Positions 24,020-36,400 of a stretch of 64,000 nt of DNA are shown here, piece after piece; positions within the stretch are counted from its first letter, which is position 1; each line of letters starts with the position of its first letter. The stretch is from Atkinsonella hypoxylon. Taxonomy: Eukaryota > Ascomycota > Sordariomycetes > Hypocreales > Clavicipitaceae. Position numbers and translations under genes: made by a program. The stretch lies in contig JFHB01000108.1 in the NCBI GenBank assembly GCA_000729835.1, positions 37,864-101,863 on the forward strand, in the 5' to 3' direction. The notes beneath the pieces are model-generated. The model saw only the letters and a list, made by a program, of their open reading frames with translations, did no database searches and was not told the origin of the DNA.

Positions 24020-24723
24020 TATTGAAAATAATAGGGATTACAGGACTAGATAGAAGAGGGTAGTGGTCTCTTATATTTAGCACCTGTAATTGCTCCTAGC
24101 AATTATTACGTAGTAGAAGCAGCAGCGGCCTAAATTAAGCTGTAGTGTATAGTATAGATCACGTAGAGGCAATAGATAACTGTAATAGTAGTATCTTTAT
24201 ATTAAGAGCGCTGTAACGAACTTAGTAAGAGTAGGATCTTAAATCTTTCTAGTCCCTTATAGACCTACTAACTATATTAGCGGGCTATAGTTGCTAGAAG
24301 GGGCTTATAGGCTACTTTATAATTTCTGTAAAAAGATTTACTATATAAAAACAAAAAAATTAACTTACAGCTATACAAACGAGATGCTTACGTGTATAAT
24401 TTAATAAATTCCACTAATAATAAGCAACCCTTATAAGCAACTCTATCTAACAATTATACTATTAGATAGCCCTAATTCTTAACTTTTAAATAGTATACTT
24501 TTTGAATTTCTACCATTGCTAGTTGTAGAGAAAATCGCTGTTAAAGTTAACTATAGGTTAGGCAACTTTGCCTTAGTTGATTCTAGATGTTTCGCATCTA
24601 GTAACAGCGATATCTCTACTAAAAATCAACGTAACAAGACCTAGTTAGGGTCACGTGATAGAGCAACTAACAGGCAACTAGCAAGCATAAAAATAGGCTA
24701 TACAGGGTAGCTTATTTTTAACA
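24020..24723 (-). repeat. Copia B 5' LTR
   Basis: 704 bp with TATTGAAAATAATAGGG at the inner end and TTTTTAACA at the outer end. The outer end retains GGGTCACGTGATAG and the sequence ACTAACAGGCAACTAGC. In the partner LTR the first reads GAGTTATGTAATAA. Confidence 0.95.
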
Positions 24724-25035
24724 AAGGGTAAAATAGAGGTTAAATAGGCTAGCTAGTATTTATAATATAGTAACTATCTTTAACTAGGCTTAGCCCTTTT
24801 TAGCTTAAAAAAGCTATAGAAATTTTCTTTTTCTCTTAATTAAATAATCCCTTATAATATAGAGCTTTTATCCCTATAATTTCCTTTTTTCTTATATTAG
24901 TAATATTTAAACTAAAGTGCTCTTCTATCTTTAATACTTAGTAGCTTTTCTCTCTTTTCTCTAGAATCTCTATAAAAAACCTTTTAATTATATAGTGTAC
25001 TTTAATTAGAATAAGTCCTTAATAAAGCCTCTATT
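24724..25035 (-). mobile_element. Gypsy D' fragment, leader side, part 2
   Basis: Continues D' after Copia B and aligns with D'' about 56906-57217. In sense it lies between the 5' LTR and gag of the family-D gypsy. The region next to the LTR should hold the primer-binding site, but the sequence (AATAGAGGC in sense) is too altered to match to a tRNA by eye. Confidence 0.85.
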
Positions 25036-25107
25036 TTTATTGCCTTAAAACTAAACCCCTAAATAACTATATAGTCTACACTAAAGTAGGTAATAATATA
25101 GTATACA
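25036..25107 (-). repeat. Gypsy D' 5' LTR, part 1 (split by Copia C)
   Basis: First 72 plus-strand bases of a family-D LTR (TTTATTGCCTTAAAAC, from TTTGTCGCCTCAAAAC). It ends in ATACA, the left TSD of Copia C. The rest of the LTR resumes at 31916-32333. This inner end is fully RIP-converted. Confidence 0.93.
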
Positions 25108-25422
25108 TGTTGGTAGACCAAGGGTCTTATTTATACTCCTTCGAGTCAGCCCTACAACCAGTTCACTAGTGCACTAGTATTTACATCAAAGAGGTTTAAA
25201 TTTAGTTATCTAGGAGTTGTATCTAACTAGTAAAAGAGGCTACATTATATACCCTATTAAATACCTTATATGCCTTAAGTATAGTGTTGTGTTAAGGGGG
25301 AATTAAGGGGTATTAGCAACCCTAATGTAAGTAGAGACTAATATGCAGATGTAACTAATTAGCAGTTGTATTTACCTATATAGGTGCTGGAATTGCACAA
25401 TAGAGTTATAACAATTCTAACA
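25108..25422 (-). repeat. Copia C 3' LTR
   Basis: 315 bp, from TGTTGGTAGACC to ATTCTAACA on the plus strand. Outer sequence ACTCCTTCGAGTCAGCCC is intact here but reads ACTCCTTTAAATTAGCTC in the partner. The palindrome ACTAGTGCACTAGT is at 25165-25178. A sense-strand purine tract adjoins the inner border (plus strand CTAGCAGTCTCTCTTTTT). Confidence 0.93.
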
Positions 25423-28400
25423 CTAGCAGTCTCTCTTTTTATTGTGCTAGTAGAGTAACTCTAATGTATTTAACAATTATAGTAATAGCAAAATAGATTA
25501 AAGGAATAAACAACAATAAAACTAATATCCTTCTACATTAATTTATAGGTCTCTTTACCTAGCCTTCTACCTATATATTAGCTTTATTATTGTTAATAAA
25601 GGATTTAAGAGTCTTATTTAGCGTTACTTTTGTTATTAAATTAGCGATATTATCTTTACTATTAATCTAATAGATTTCGTCGATTTTGCGCCTTTTATAT
25701 AATTAATATAGTGCTATAATGTTAATTATTAATCTCTTTTCCTTTATTATGCTAAGCTTTATAAAGTATTTATACAATAAGAATAAATCTATATAGATTA
25801 CTAGTAGAATTAGCAGTATCTATAGCTGCTTTATTACTATATTTAATGTAGTACTAATAGCATATAATATATTTACGCCTTACACTATACTATATAGTTC
25901 TAATATAAGCGTGCTTCTTATAACTCTCTTACTTTTAATAAAGCTATATATAATAATGTTGCCTTTTATTATAAATTTAGTATTCTCTTTATAAGCTTCT
26001 TTATTACCTAAGATAATTATATATTCTATCTAGAAGCTTAAATCTTTATTATTTATAAAGGATCTATTAATAAATATATATAATTTAGTAGAGAGAAGGT
26101 CTATTAGAATATATTATAATCTATAGGTTTAGTTGTTAATTTACTATTAAAGTCTCTTATTTAGTTACTTAATATCGTTAATTATAATATCTTACTGTTA
26201 TATAGCAATAGAAAGGTTAAATATAGCTTCTAGTTAATAGATTATAGCAATATATATATTGTAGGCTTATTACTTAATGTACTATTGTTTTGTTAAATCT
26301 ATATTAATACTAGTAGTATTAATAGGCTAAATTCTCTTACTTTAACCTTTCTAGTAAAGAGTTAAAGTGCTATTATTAAATTTAGTTAATATATATCTAT
26401 TAAAAATTAGTAGCGTTTCTACTGTTAAGCTCTACTTTAGCTTTACAGTAAAATTAGCTTTCTATAGTTTAAATTCCTTATAGTTAAAGAAGGTTCTATT
26501 GCTTAGTTTTAGTATATTATTAGTCTATATTTCTATAATTCTAAAGTAGTTATTATTATTTAATATTAGTAAGTAGAGATTATATATTAATATAACTATA
26601 CTTAAATTATTATAGTAGTAGTAGAAGTATATAGACTACTAATGTATACCTACTTTAGCGATTCTATATAGAGGCTTAATTACTTCTATTACTATATTGT
26701 AGAGATATAGGTATTTAATTTAGTTAAGAAGTTATACAATAATAAATCTATTTAAATTAGTGTTAAATTGTATATAAGCCTATATAATATTGTAGATCTA
26801 TAGAACAATATTGTGTTTTTAAAGGGATAAAGCTAATACTATAATTAGGCGTTAGCTAGCCTATTAGATTGTTAAGAATTGCATTAGAATTAACAATTTA
26901 TTGTTGTTGTTATATCCTTAGATAACTAGTCTTAACTTCTTATATAGTAATATAGTTTCTTTTCCTTTAACTTCTTAAACTATATAAGATTTAAAGATAT
27001 AGCTGTTATATATAGTAGAGTTAAATTTAATAAATTAGAAAATATTTCTAGCTAGTAGTGCATTAATTTTAGCTTAGTTAAATACTTTAAATAAAGTACC
27101 TTTTGCTATAATTTTATTATCTTTCCTTAATTATATAGCTAAGTTATAGTTTACTATTTCTTTTATAAAAAGGAAAATTTTATTACTAAATTTATACAGC
27201 AATATATAAGTAGAATTACTACTACTACTAGGGTTAAGATTATAAGGACTACTAATAGTTAAGCTAAAAACAATAATATATCTATTTAGTTTATTATTAA
27301 AAGTAAAGGAATTTTATATAGAATTAATTAGAATAGAAAAAGAATTCTTTCTTAGTCTTCTAGGGCCTTTTTTCTATATTAGGTTTAGATTAATTAGTTA
27401 TTTTACCTTTAGGGGTCTTTTTTTTTTCTTTAGTAGAATAGAGTTACTTTTAAGTAGAGATTCTATATTGCTTTTATTAAATATAACATTAGAAACAGTA
27501 GAATAATTATTAGATTTATTATTATTATAGTAGTAGGGTTTTATAATAGTTATATAAAAATAAATAAGGCTATAAGGCATTTATATAGTGCATTCTTTAC
27601 TATCTATAGTAAGCAGCCTATAGGGGCCTTACTAGCCTTCTTTTTTACGCTATATATATACTTCTAACTGTAGAGGTAGTAAATATATAGATATTATATT
27701 TAGGCTATTATAGAAGGTAAGAGCATTATAAATTTGCCTTTATACTAAGCACTTTTAGGCTTTATTAGTAGCTTTACGTAGAATTAAAGCTTATTATATT
27801 ACAGAAAGGCTTAAAGGTAAATTATTTATTATATAGAGGTAAGCACTAAAGACTAATAATATAGGCATAAGACTATTAAGTCTAGTGGAATTATTAATAG
27901 CTTTAACAGCTATCTAAAGCTTTTAATCCTTTATAATACTAGTATTAGTGCCTAATTTATCGCTAATAATATTGTAAGCTCTTTATAATAAGCTATAGTA
28001 CTATTTAATTTTACTAATGCTATTGTAGGCTTTAATAGGAACTTTATTAATATTAATAGATAATATTTATATATAATAGCAGAATTTAGTGGATATAAAG
28101 TTCTTTCTAGTATTATAAACTATCTAGTTAGGAGGACCTAGATAGGTATTAATCTAGCATTCCTTTAATATATTCTAGATGTTTTATGCTTTCTACTTTT
28201 AGGGTTCTAAAAAGCAAGCTGCTTAGAATAAGGTTGTAGAATTAATAACGTAAAGAATAAAGCTGCTATTTAGGTATATAATATTAATAAGGATTTTATA
28301 GTTAAAGTTATAGTTATCTTTTAGTGTAAATTAGAATTAACTAGGTAATTTACTGTTAAGTTAGCAGTAGTAGTAAACTTATATAATTCTATTAATAGCG

Positions 28401-29340
28401 TTGTAGTTACTAATATCTTTACTTATATATTATAGGATTTTTGTTAATTGTTGTATAAAGGGATACCTAAATTAACAATAAAGTTAATAAATTTGTTTTT
28501 TTAATAGAAAGAATACAGCTGCTTCTATAGCTTCTAGAGTTTACTATAGATATCTCTATTTCTAGATAATAGAAACCTTTTAATTGCCTTAAATTAGTAC
28601 GTTTTTAAGGTTATTAAGTTTTATATACATTTTATCTATATTATTAATGCTATATAGAAATAGAGTGCTTATATTAATAATGTAGAATGTAATTAGGCTA
28701 AAGACTATTAAAACTATAATAAAGCCTATTTAAGTTACTAATTCTATACTAAATGTAATTATATAGTGTTAATTAAATAGATTTATCTTTAATAAAGGCA
28801 TTTTCTTTACTAATGCCTATACTTAGTTAATTCTAGCTATTAATATACCTACTGCTCTAGTGTTAGGTAAAATACCTCTAAATATCTTACTAGAGTAATG
28901 TTCTTCTAATATATAGGCTAATAAATATAATAAGGGGTCTATAGAATTTAATTAATCTTCTATAAATAGATCTTCCTTATGTAGAGTATAGTAGTAAGCT
29001 TCTTCCTTAAGGTTCTAGAAGATAGCTCTATTGTTTATAGTTATAGTATTAGTAAAGAATTATATAATTATTAGCTAAAAGGCTTTTCCTTTATTAGCTA
29101 TATTAAATTCTTTAATAAATGCCTTACCTACATCTTAAGCATTATTAGAACTATTATTCTATTTAGGTTTACTTAATCCTTTATAAGCCTATAGATAGGC
29201 TTTAAACTTACTATTTAAAGGAGAAGTTCTTTACTTCTTATTATTTTACTATCTTTACTATACTTCTTAATGTTCCTTTTTGCTATACTTTATTAACTAA
29301 TATTCTTCTTTTCTATAGATAAAGCAGCGTTATTTTCTAG
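25423..29340 (-). pseudogene. Copia C pol and nucleocapsid end (ZnK-PR-IN-RT-RH)
   Basis: RIP-broken minus-strand frame, read from high to low coordinates. The zinc knuckle at 29297-29326 has the 'CFxCxxxGCW' arrangement, with its second and third Cys changed to Tyr and Trp to stop. The protease motif reads 'GILPNTRA' at about 28850-28885 (Asp to Asn at 28862-28864). Integrase lies at about 28520-27700, including a 'DISNYNAI' block and a 'TYLGPP' block. The region 27398-27580 is open for 60 codons, between integrase and RT. RT is at about 27200-26380, containing an 'LILxQxxTIxxASQRLI'-like block near 26890 and the catalytic Asp-Asp read as Asn-Asn (26516-26521). RNase H is at about 26200-25500, with 'EKRLIINI' and 'LNKTLKSF'. 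These motifs match a fungal copia lineage I recognise from memory of its conserved blocks. Confidence 0.85.
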
Positions 29341-31603
29341 TTTTACTTCTGCTATAGCTAGAATCTCTTAAACGTTAATATTAATACTCTATATAAAGAG
29401 CTTTATTATTAATATTAAGTTAGTTAAATCTAGCGTAGAATTAGCTAATTTCCTTCTGTGCTTCTGCAATACTAATTAACTTTTATAGATTACTAATAAG
29501 CTCTTAAAATGTTGCATTAGTTATAAATTTAGCTTAGCTATATTTAAGGATGCCTTTAACTACTTAAAGAGTCTACTTAATAAGTTTAAAATTATCTATA
29601 AAAGAGTTAAAAAGGCTATTATAAATATCTTAAAGGTTCTAAATTATTATATTAAAGCAGTTAAGTATAGATTTATTAGGGTTCTTAGCGATTATATTAT
29701 ATAATATAATGCTGTTCTATCTTTAACAATAGAACTACTTATTAGTTAAAGTCTTAAAGTATTATTTAACGATTTTAACTATTTAATTAAAGGTATAATT
29801 TATCCTTATATTTATTGCAATTATTATAAGGTAGAATTTATATGCTTTACCTATTAGTATTACTAGAAATGCCTTTATTATTACTAGTTCTAAGAAATTA
29901 AGTTGTTAATATAGGTCTTTAAGTATAACTACTTTTAGTATAATAAAATCGAATATATTGCTGCTATATTTATTGCTTTCCTTATAGATCTTTATAAGGT
30001 TAAGGACTTTCCTTATATTAGTTTAAGAAGGATCTATTATAGAAGGAAGTAATATTATATTGCTAAAAGTAAAAGAAATCTTATATTCTATAGAGAAGGA
30101 GGAGGAGGTAGTATTTCTGCTAATATACCTATTCAATTGCTAGATATACTTAACAAAAGTAATAGAGAGAGTGCTAAAGGTATAGGAGAAGGGTTCTATA
30201 AAGAAGATTAAGGCTTCTTTACTGTAAATATAGATTCTACATCTAGGTGTAGATTTAAGTAGAATTTACCTAATACTACTTATTTATTAATCTTTTCTTC
30301 TAGTTTGTCGCCTTAAAACTAAACCCCTAAATGACTATACAGCCTACACTAAAGCAGGTAGCAGTGTAGCGCACATTAAGATCGAAGAGGATTAGTAAAG
30401 AGCGAGATAGTTATTAGTGCATACTATTAGACAATAGCAGGCAAGAAGATTAAATAATCGGAAAAGGCAGAAATAAAATATTAATTATAGCTTAGAAGAT
30501 GTATGCGCGCAAAAGGAGCTAAATATATTAAAGAGTTAGAGAAAGTATTAGTAGTAATAAAGCAATGTTTCTTTAGCATTAAGTATTGTAAATAAAAATA
30601 GGCTAAAAGATATTAATTAATTAAAAGAGACAAAAGCCAAAAAGAGCCAGCAGAAGCTGCTTACGCACTTGCTTGCTTCTTAAGCTATCTATATGTCTAG
30701 GCGATGCGCACTCTTATAGGGAAAAATCTGCATGTAGCATCCCTTGCAAAGCTAATATAAGAACGCAAGGGGGTAACCCCGCCGCGACACACTAGCTATA
30801 TAGATTGTTTCTCTTCTTATAGCACTCTTTTAAGGGAATTAGCAATTTAGCTGCTGCTTCTGCCTATATAGACTCTATATTTATATAGTAAGTTATATAA
30901 CGCTTTAATAATTAGAGTAGAAGCTCTTTAAAATAGGTCTTTATTTTAGTTATAGAAGTTAAATTTAAAGTTCTTTTATTATTTCTAATCTCTAAATCTT
31001 TAATCTTTATAAAGGTTAATTATAAAGGTAATTCTATTGTTTAAATTAGTAGTAGTAGTAGTTTCTAGGTTAATTTTATATATTAAGTTCTAATCTATTA
31101 ATAGAAGTTTTTAATACTTTTAAAGTTATTCTAGAAGCTTATTAGGTTATAGTTATTGCTTAAATTCTAATAAATCTACCTAGAGTTATTATAAACTTAT
31201 TATATTAAATAAGATTAAGTAGTATTAAAAGAGAAAGTAGGTATAATAGAATTAGTATAAAGATAGAGGGATTTAGCTAGCTTTTAGCTAAGTTCTAAGA
31301 TAGTTAGAGAAATTAAATCCTATAGCATTAGCTGCTAAAGGTTCTAGCTAGTAATTTAATTCCTTAAGAGTTTAATATTAATAATTAGTTAAACTAAAAC
31401 ATTATTATAAGTTAATATAACTTAGTAACTAAGTAATTATAAAGATATCCCTTCCTTTAGTATATTTTACTGCTTATATTAGCTGCTAAGGGTTCTAGCT
31501 AATAGTATTACGTCTCTTCTTACTAAACCTAGCTAATCTATAGTTAGTTATATTAATCTCTTTAGTTATACTAAAGACTTCTAGTTAAGCAACTACTAAT
31601 TAG
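29341..31603 (-). pseudogene. Copia C leader and gag, interrupted by a D LTR
   Basis: Region between the 5' LTR and the zinc knuckle. Gag capsid coding is expected here, and a stop-riddled frame with scattered Leu/Lys/Ile-rich blocks can be read, but no diagnostic capsid motif is visible. A solo D LTR splits it at 30304-30791. Roughly 31400-31603 is probably leader. The PBS next to 31603 is too altered to assign. Confidence 0.55.
30304..30791 (-). repeat. Solo family-D gypsy LTR with TSD CTAG
   Basis: 488 bp from TTTGTCGCCTTAAAAC to CCGCCGCGACACA. It is flanked by perfect 4-bp repeats CTAG (30300-30303 and 30792-30795), with Copia C gag-region sequence on both sides. Both ends are well preserved (TGTCGCC, GCGATGCGCACTC, CCGCCGCGACAC). 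In sense (minus) the LTR has a TATAAGAG box (plus strand CTCTTATA near 30711-30718). This defines the 4-bp TSD of family D. Confidence 0.95.
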
Positions 31604-31915
31604 TGTTAGTAGACTAAGGGTCTTATTTATACTCCTTTAAATTAGCTCTATAACTAGTTCACTAGTGCACTAGTATTTACATTAAAGAGGTTTAAATTTT
31701 AGTTATCTAGGAGTTATATTTAACTAGCAAAAGAGGCTATATTATATACCCTATTAGATGCCTTATATGCCTTAGGTATAGTGTTGTGTTAAGGGGGAAT
31801 TAAGGGGTATTAGCGACCTCGATGTAAGTAGAGACTAATATGCAGATGCAACTAATTAGCATATCTACCCACGTAGGTGCTAGAATTGCACGATAGAGTT
31901 ATAACGATTCCAATA
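31604..31915 (-). repeat. Copia C 5' LTR
   Basis: 312 bp, partner of 25108-25422. The outer (right) end keeps CCACGTAGG, GCACGATAG and ACGATTCCAA, all converted in the partner. The inner (left) end is more mutated than the partner. The palindrome ACTAGTGCACTAGT at 31661-31674 is intact. The final CA of the LTR has become TA. Confidence 0.93.
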
Positions 31916-32333
31916 GTACATTAAGATTAAAGAGAATTAGTAAAGAGCAAGATATTTATCTATATATACTATTAAATAATAGTCGGTAAGAAGATTAAAT
32001 AATTAGAAAAGGTAGAAATAAAATATTAGTTGTAGCTTAAAAGATATATATACGTAAAAAGGAGCTAAATGTATTAAAGAGTTAAGGAAAGTATTAGTAG
32101 TAGTAAAGTAAGATTTCTTAAGTATTAAGTATTATAAATTAAAATAGGCCAAAAGATATTAATTAATTAAAAAGAATAAAGGCTGAAAAGAGCTAGCAAA
32201 AGCTGCTTGCGCACTTCTTACTTAAAACTATCTATATGTCTAGGCGATGCGCACTCTTATAGGGAAAATCTGCATGTAGCATCCTCTGCAAAGCTAATAT
32301 AAGAACGCAAGGGGGTAACCCCGCCGCAACACA
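31916..32333 (-). repeat. Gypsy D' 5' LTR, part 2
   Basis: Remainder of the D LTR split by Copia C, beginning with TSD GTACA and TTAAG and ending CCGCCGCAACACA at 32333. With 25036-25107 it totals about 485 bp, matching 487-488 in other copies. The outer end retains GCGATGCGCACTC and GGGGGTAACCCCGCCGC. Copia F sequence follows, giving the right border of gypsy D'. Confidence 0.93.
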
Positions 32334-32463
32334 CTATATTTTAGGTACTAGTCAGCATAAATCCAGTTAAATACAGGCCTTTAGCTCTAAAGGATACCCT
32401 ATATTGCCCAGGTTTAGATACTAACCTAATTAGTAGTCTAAAGCACTATTTAATAGGGGGCAC
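32334..32463 (+). pseudogene. Copia F fragment, post-protease segment
   Basis: 130 bp matching Copia A at about 6437-6563 on the plus strand (the segment coding 'NPAKYRPLALKDALYC' in A), and continuing at 40299 after Copia E. It lies between the right end of gypsy D' and the left end of Copia E. The last five bases GGCAC (32459-32463) are the TSD of E. This piece shows that D' and E both inserted into one family-A element, F. Confidence 0.92.
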
Positions 32464-33159
32464 TATTGAAAATAATAGGGATTACAGGACTAGATATCTA
32501 AGAGGGTAGTGGTCTCTTAGATTTAGCACCTATAATTGCTCCTAGCAATTATCACGTAGTGGAAGCAGCAGCAGCCTAAATCAAGCTATAGTGTATAGTA
32601 TAGATCACGTAGAGGCAGTAGATAACTATAATAATAGTGGTATCTTATATTGAGAGCGCTGTAACGAATAAGTAAGGGTAGGATCTCGAATCTTTCCAGT
32701 CCCTTATAGACCCTCTAACTATATCTGCGGGCTGTAGTCGCTAGAAGGGGCTTGTAGGCTACTTTATAATTTCCGCAAAAAGATTTACTATATAAAAACA
32801 AAAAAATCAACTCACAGCTATATAAACGAGATGCCTATGTACACAATTTAATAAATTCCACTAATAATAAGCAACTCTTATAAGCAACTCTATCTAACAA
32901 TTATACTATTAGATAGCCCTAATTCTTAGCTTTCGAATAGTATACTTCTTAAATTTCTACTATTGCTAGTTGTAGAGAAAATCGCAGTTAAAGTTAACTA
33001 TAGGTTAGGCAACTTTGCCTAAGTCGATTCTAGATGTTTTGCATCTAGTAACAGCGATATCTCTACTAAAAATTAACGTAACAAGACCTAATAAGGGTTA
33101 CGTAATAGAGCAACTAGTAGGCATAAAAATAGGCTATATAGGGTAGCTTATTTTTAACA
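32464..33159 (-). repeat. Copia E 3' LTR
   Basis: 696 bp. The outer left end reads TATTGAAAATAATAGGG and ATCACGTAGTGGAAGC, while the partner's inner end reads TATTAAAAATAATAGGG and ATTACGTAGTAGAAAC. It shares with 39603-40298 and the 44662 solo LTR a 2-3 base shorter TATCTTATATT segment, marking a subtype distinct from A, B and G. Confidence 0.95.
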
Positions 33160-33409
33160 CTCCCTCTAGAAATGTAAGAAGTAACTAGTTCTATAAGCAA
33201 CTTAGCTCCTTTAAAGGATATCTAAGTTAGAATTAAGCAACGAAATATAGTACTAATAATAGAACTAAATAATATAACTAATTCCAGTAATTCTAGGGTA
33301 GTTATAGTTAAATATAACTAGTTGTTGTTAATTGTTTTTGTTGTTTTCGATTTTTAATTGTTTTTTTATTGCTTTTCAATTTTTTAAGTGTTTTTGTTGC
33401 TTTTATAAG

Positions 33410-36400
33410 CTAGCTAGAAAGCTCTAGTAACTTAATAAATTGTTAATGCTTTTAAATAGCAAGAGGCTTAGTTAGGCTATCTGCTAGCATCTAATTTATA
33501 TTAATATAACTAACCTTAGCTATACCTTTACAAATCTTTTCCCTAATATAGTTAAACTTTAAAAGGGTGTACTTAGTTCTACTATATAACGTTAGGTTGT
33601 AAGCAGTAACTATAGCGCCTTAATTATTACACCTAATAGGAATAGGAGGGGTTAAAGGTAGCTTTATCTCCTTAAAAAGGCTGTAGAGCTACTTTAATTC
33701 CCTAATAGCTTTAGATAATGCATTAGATTCTGCTTCTAATGTAGAAAGAGCAATAGTACTAGCTTTCTTTAATTTCCAGCTAATAGGTCCACCAGCTAGC
33801 TTATATAGATAAGCATAGGTTGATTTAGAAGAGACTTTATCACTAGCAAAATCGCTATCGCAATAACTAAGGAGGGTCTTAAGTACTTCTTTATAACTAA
33901 TAGAACTATTAGAAGCTTTAGAAGAAGACCCTATAGGGTGTAGACTAGAACGCTTATAAATAATAGCAAAGCTTCTAGTACTACTTAAGTACCTTAGGAG
34001 GTGCTTAGAGGCGTTTAGGTGCTCTATATAGGGCTTAGCTAGGAAGGTTGATAGCTACTGAACGGAAAAGGCAATATTAGCCCTAGTTAGCAACATAAGA
34101 TACATAATAGTACCTATAATGCTCTAATAAAGCTTATAATTGGATTTTAAGAGAGGTTTTGTAACTAGTTGCTTTAGAATTCCTAGCTGTATAGGGATAG
34201 AAGCCAGCTTAGCATCTAGCATTTTAAATCTTTCTAGGACTTTAAGGATGTATTGAGATTAATAGATTTTAATAGACCTTTTAGACCTATTACGGGTGAT
34301 TTAAACGCCTAGAAAGAATTCTGCTAGTCCCCTATCTTCTATTAGATAAGCTTTATGTAATAACTTCTTTAGCTTGTTGATATAGCTTAGATTTATATTA
34401 ATATATTGTAAATCAGGCCTAATTAGAAGACAGTTATCTACATAAGTAGCAATATATATAGATGTAGCTGGGTTATAAAAGACTGCTGGGTCTAATATAA
34501 GAGGTTTAAATCTATACTTTTGAAGTAATTCTGTTAGAATTTGCTGCTATTCTCTAGGACTTTGCTTTAGACCATAGAGGGATTTTTCTAGCTTAATGAC
34601 TTGCTCTTTAGAGGGCTTGTAATTACAGCTTTTTAGTAGCTTAGCTACTGATAGCGATACTTGCTCTGCAAATTCAACGAATCCATCTAGGATTTCTATA
34701 TAAATAGCTTCTTTTAGCTTACTATTTAAAAACGCTCCTATAAAATCGATTTGCTTAACTTCCTAGTTATTAAAAGCTGCAAGAGCTAATAATATACACT
34801 AGCTAGGAGGAATACTAGTTGCAGCAAAGGTCTCTAGATAGTCTTGACCTTCTATTTACATAAATCCCTTAGCAATAAGGTAGGCCTTATATTTAATAGG
34901 ATTATTTTCTTTATCCTTTTTAAGCCTATAAATAAGCTTATTCTTTAGAACTCTTCGGCCCTTAGGTACTTAGTCTTTCCCTATAAATTTAAAGGTTCCA
35001 GCAGCTAATAGCTGCTTAAATTTGCTATAGGTAGCTTCTATCTAATGCTGCTTAGCAGAGCTTTTTAGGGCTTACTTCTACGTATTAGGAAGTTCATCCT
35101 TGCTATTAGAAGTAATAGCTGCTTTAGTCCTTGCCTTAAAGCATAGATCCTTGATTAAGGAAAATATATCTCCATCTAAATCTATAGCATTAGCATCAGC
35201 TTCAGCTTCTATAGTAGCTTCTATAGGTGTTTCTATAGGTATAGGGGCTTTAGGGGCCTCTATAGCTTCTATAGAGTTGCTTAGTAGAAGAGCTTGATTT
35301 TCTATAGGTTCTAGTGGATGATTTAGCACATCCAGATGACTAGGATAAGGATACTTAGGAGTATAATTATCTACTAACTGCTGGTTATCGATTTCTCCCT
35401 CTAAAGGATTATCCACTATAGAACTAATAGGAACCTTAGGGATGCCCTGTGAAATAGGACCTATTCCTTCTATAATTTTAACGAAGCTAGTCTTTATAAC
35501 AGCTCGTTTAGAGGGGATATATATTAGATATACATTAGAACCTAGTGTAGCTAAAAGTCTACTAGGAATAGTTCTTTTAGCTAGCTTCTGCAACCTAGAT
35601 TGTTGTTCTAAAGGAATTAGAACTTTACAATAGAAGCCTATAGCCCTTATTTTAGTAAAATCAGGCTTATAGGTCTTAGAAGGCTCTAAATCAGCTAGAT
35701 ATAGCTGTTTAGGACTTAGTGGTTTAGTACTATTCGCAGTAGTATTAACTAAATCTACTATAGCAGGAAGGATGTAAGACTATAGATACAGAGGTAATTA
35801 TGACCACTGTAGGGTAGCACGCAAACGGTCTAGAAGTACCCTTATAGCTCTCTCTATTAGCCTATTCTATTTATAAATATAGGGGCAAGAGGTGCTAAAG
35901 CAAATACCCTTAGAAGATAGCTAAGCTTGCAACCTAGTATCGATTTCTGTACCACTATTAAAATGAAGGTGTTTAGGGTAGCAGTTATACTGGTTCTTTA
36001 ATTCCTTAAAGAAGCCTTTAATACAGCTATAGAGAGTAGAACCCTCTAGATTAAAAGACCACTTATACCGTGATTTTCTATTAATTAGAAAAAGAACTAA
36101 AGGCCTCTTATTGTGCAGTATAGGCTCTATTTTAACGGTATCTCCCTCTATAATATCTAAACATCTAGGGGGGTCAGGAATAGCATGCTTACTAGGTCTT
36201 CTAACAGCTTTAGCTTAGTTGCAAGCTAGGCAGTTAAAATCCTTTTCCTTGATTTTTGTAAAATTAGGAATACCTTTAGTAATAGAAGCAGTCTTCTTTA
36301 GTAAAGGGAGTCCTATATGCCCTAATCTAACGTGCTAAGTAGCAGCTAATTCTAGGAGCTTCTTATAGGAAGAAGAAGCAGTAGGATTTATACTACTAGA

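Larger units (their letters stand above)
16852..24723 (-). mobile_element. Copia B: full-length family-A element, TSD AAGGG
   Basis: 7,872-bp minus-strand element inserted in gypsy D'. Perfect TSDs AAGGG lie at 16847-16851 and 24724-24728. The empty site survives in D'' near 56900, where the sequence reads through as GCTAAGAGTAAAATAGAGG. LTRs: 16852-17555 (3' in sense) and 24020-24723 (5'). Polypurine tract CTCCCTCTA on the plus strand follows 17555; PBS 24000-24019. The LTRs carry a variant of the end hairpin (GATAAAAGAGGG in place of GATATCTAAGAGGG), so B is a slightly different subtype. Confidence 0.97.
25108..31915 (-). mobile_element. Copia C: full-length fungal Ty1/copia, inserted in a gypsy LTR
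   Basis: 6,808 bp on the minus strand (about 6.3 kb without the nested 488-bp LTR and its TSD). LTRs 25108-25422 and 31604-31915. The TSD is ATACA (25103-25107) against GTACA (31916-31920), both RIP-altered forms of a GCACA present in other D LTRs (TAGCGCACATTAAG). It carries gag with a zinc knuckle, protease, integrase, RT and RNase H in copia order. Motifs show it belongs to a widespread fungal lineage unrelated at LTR level to family A. Copia C' is its sister copy. Confidence 0.95.

Noticed and set aside
30304..30791. The 480-bp GC-richer repeat, first considered a SINE or MITE
   Set aside because: The same sequence bounds D'' at both ends as direct repeats around gypsy gag-pol, and isolated copies have 4-bp TSDs, so it is a gypsy LTR.
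30760..30795. Possible tRNA or structured RNA gene at GGGGGTAACCCCGCCGCGACAC
   Set aside because: It is the conserved LTR terminus of family D. No cloverleaf could be formed.
35100..35297. Plus-strand open frames at 35100-35297, 35442-35633, 58676-58894 and (minus) 7821-8012
   Set aside because: Antisense to the integrase C-terminal and spacer part of copia gag-pol, where RIP left few stops on either strand.
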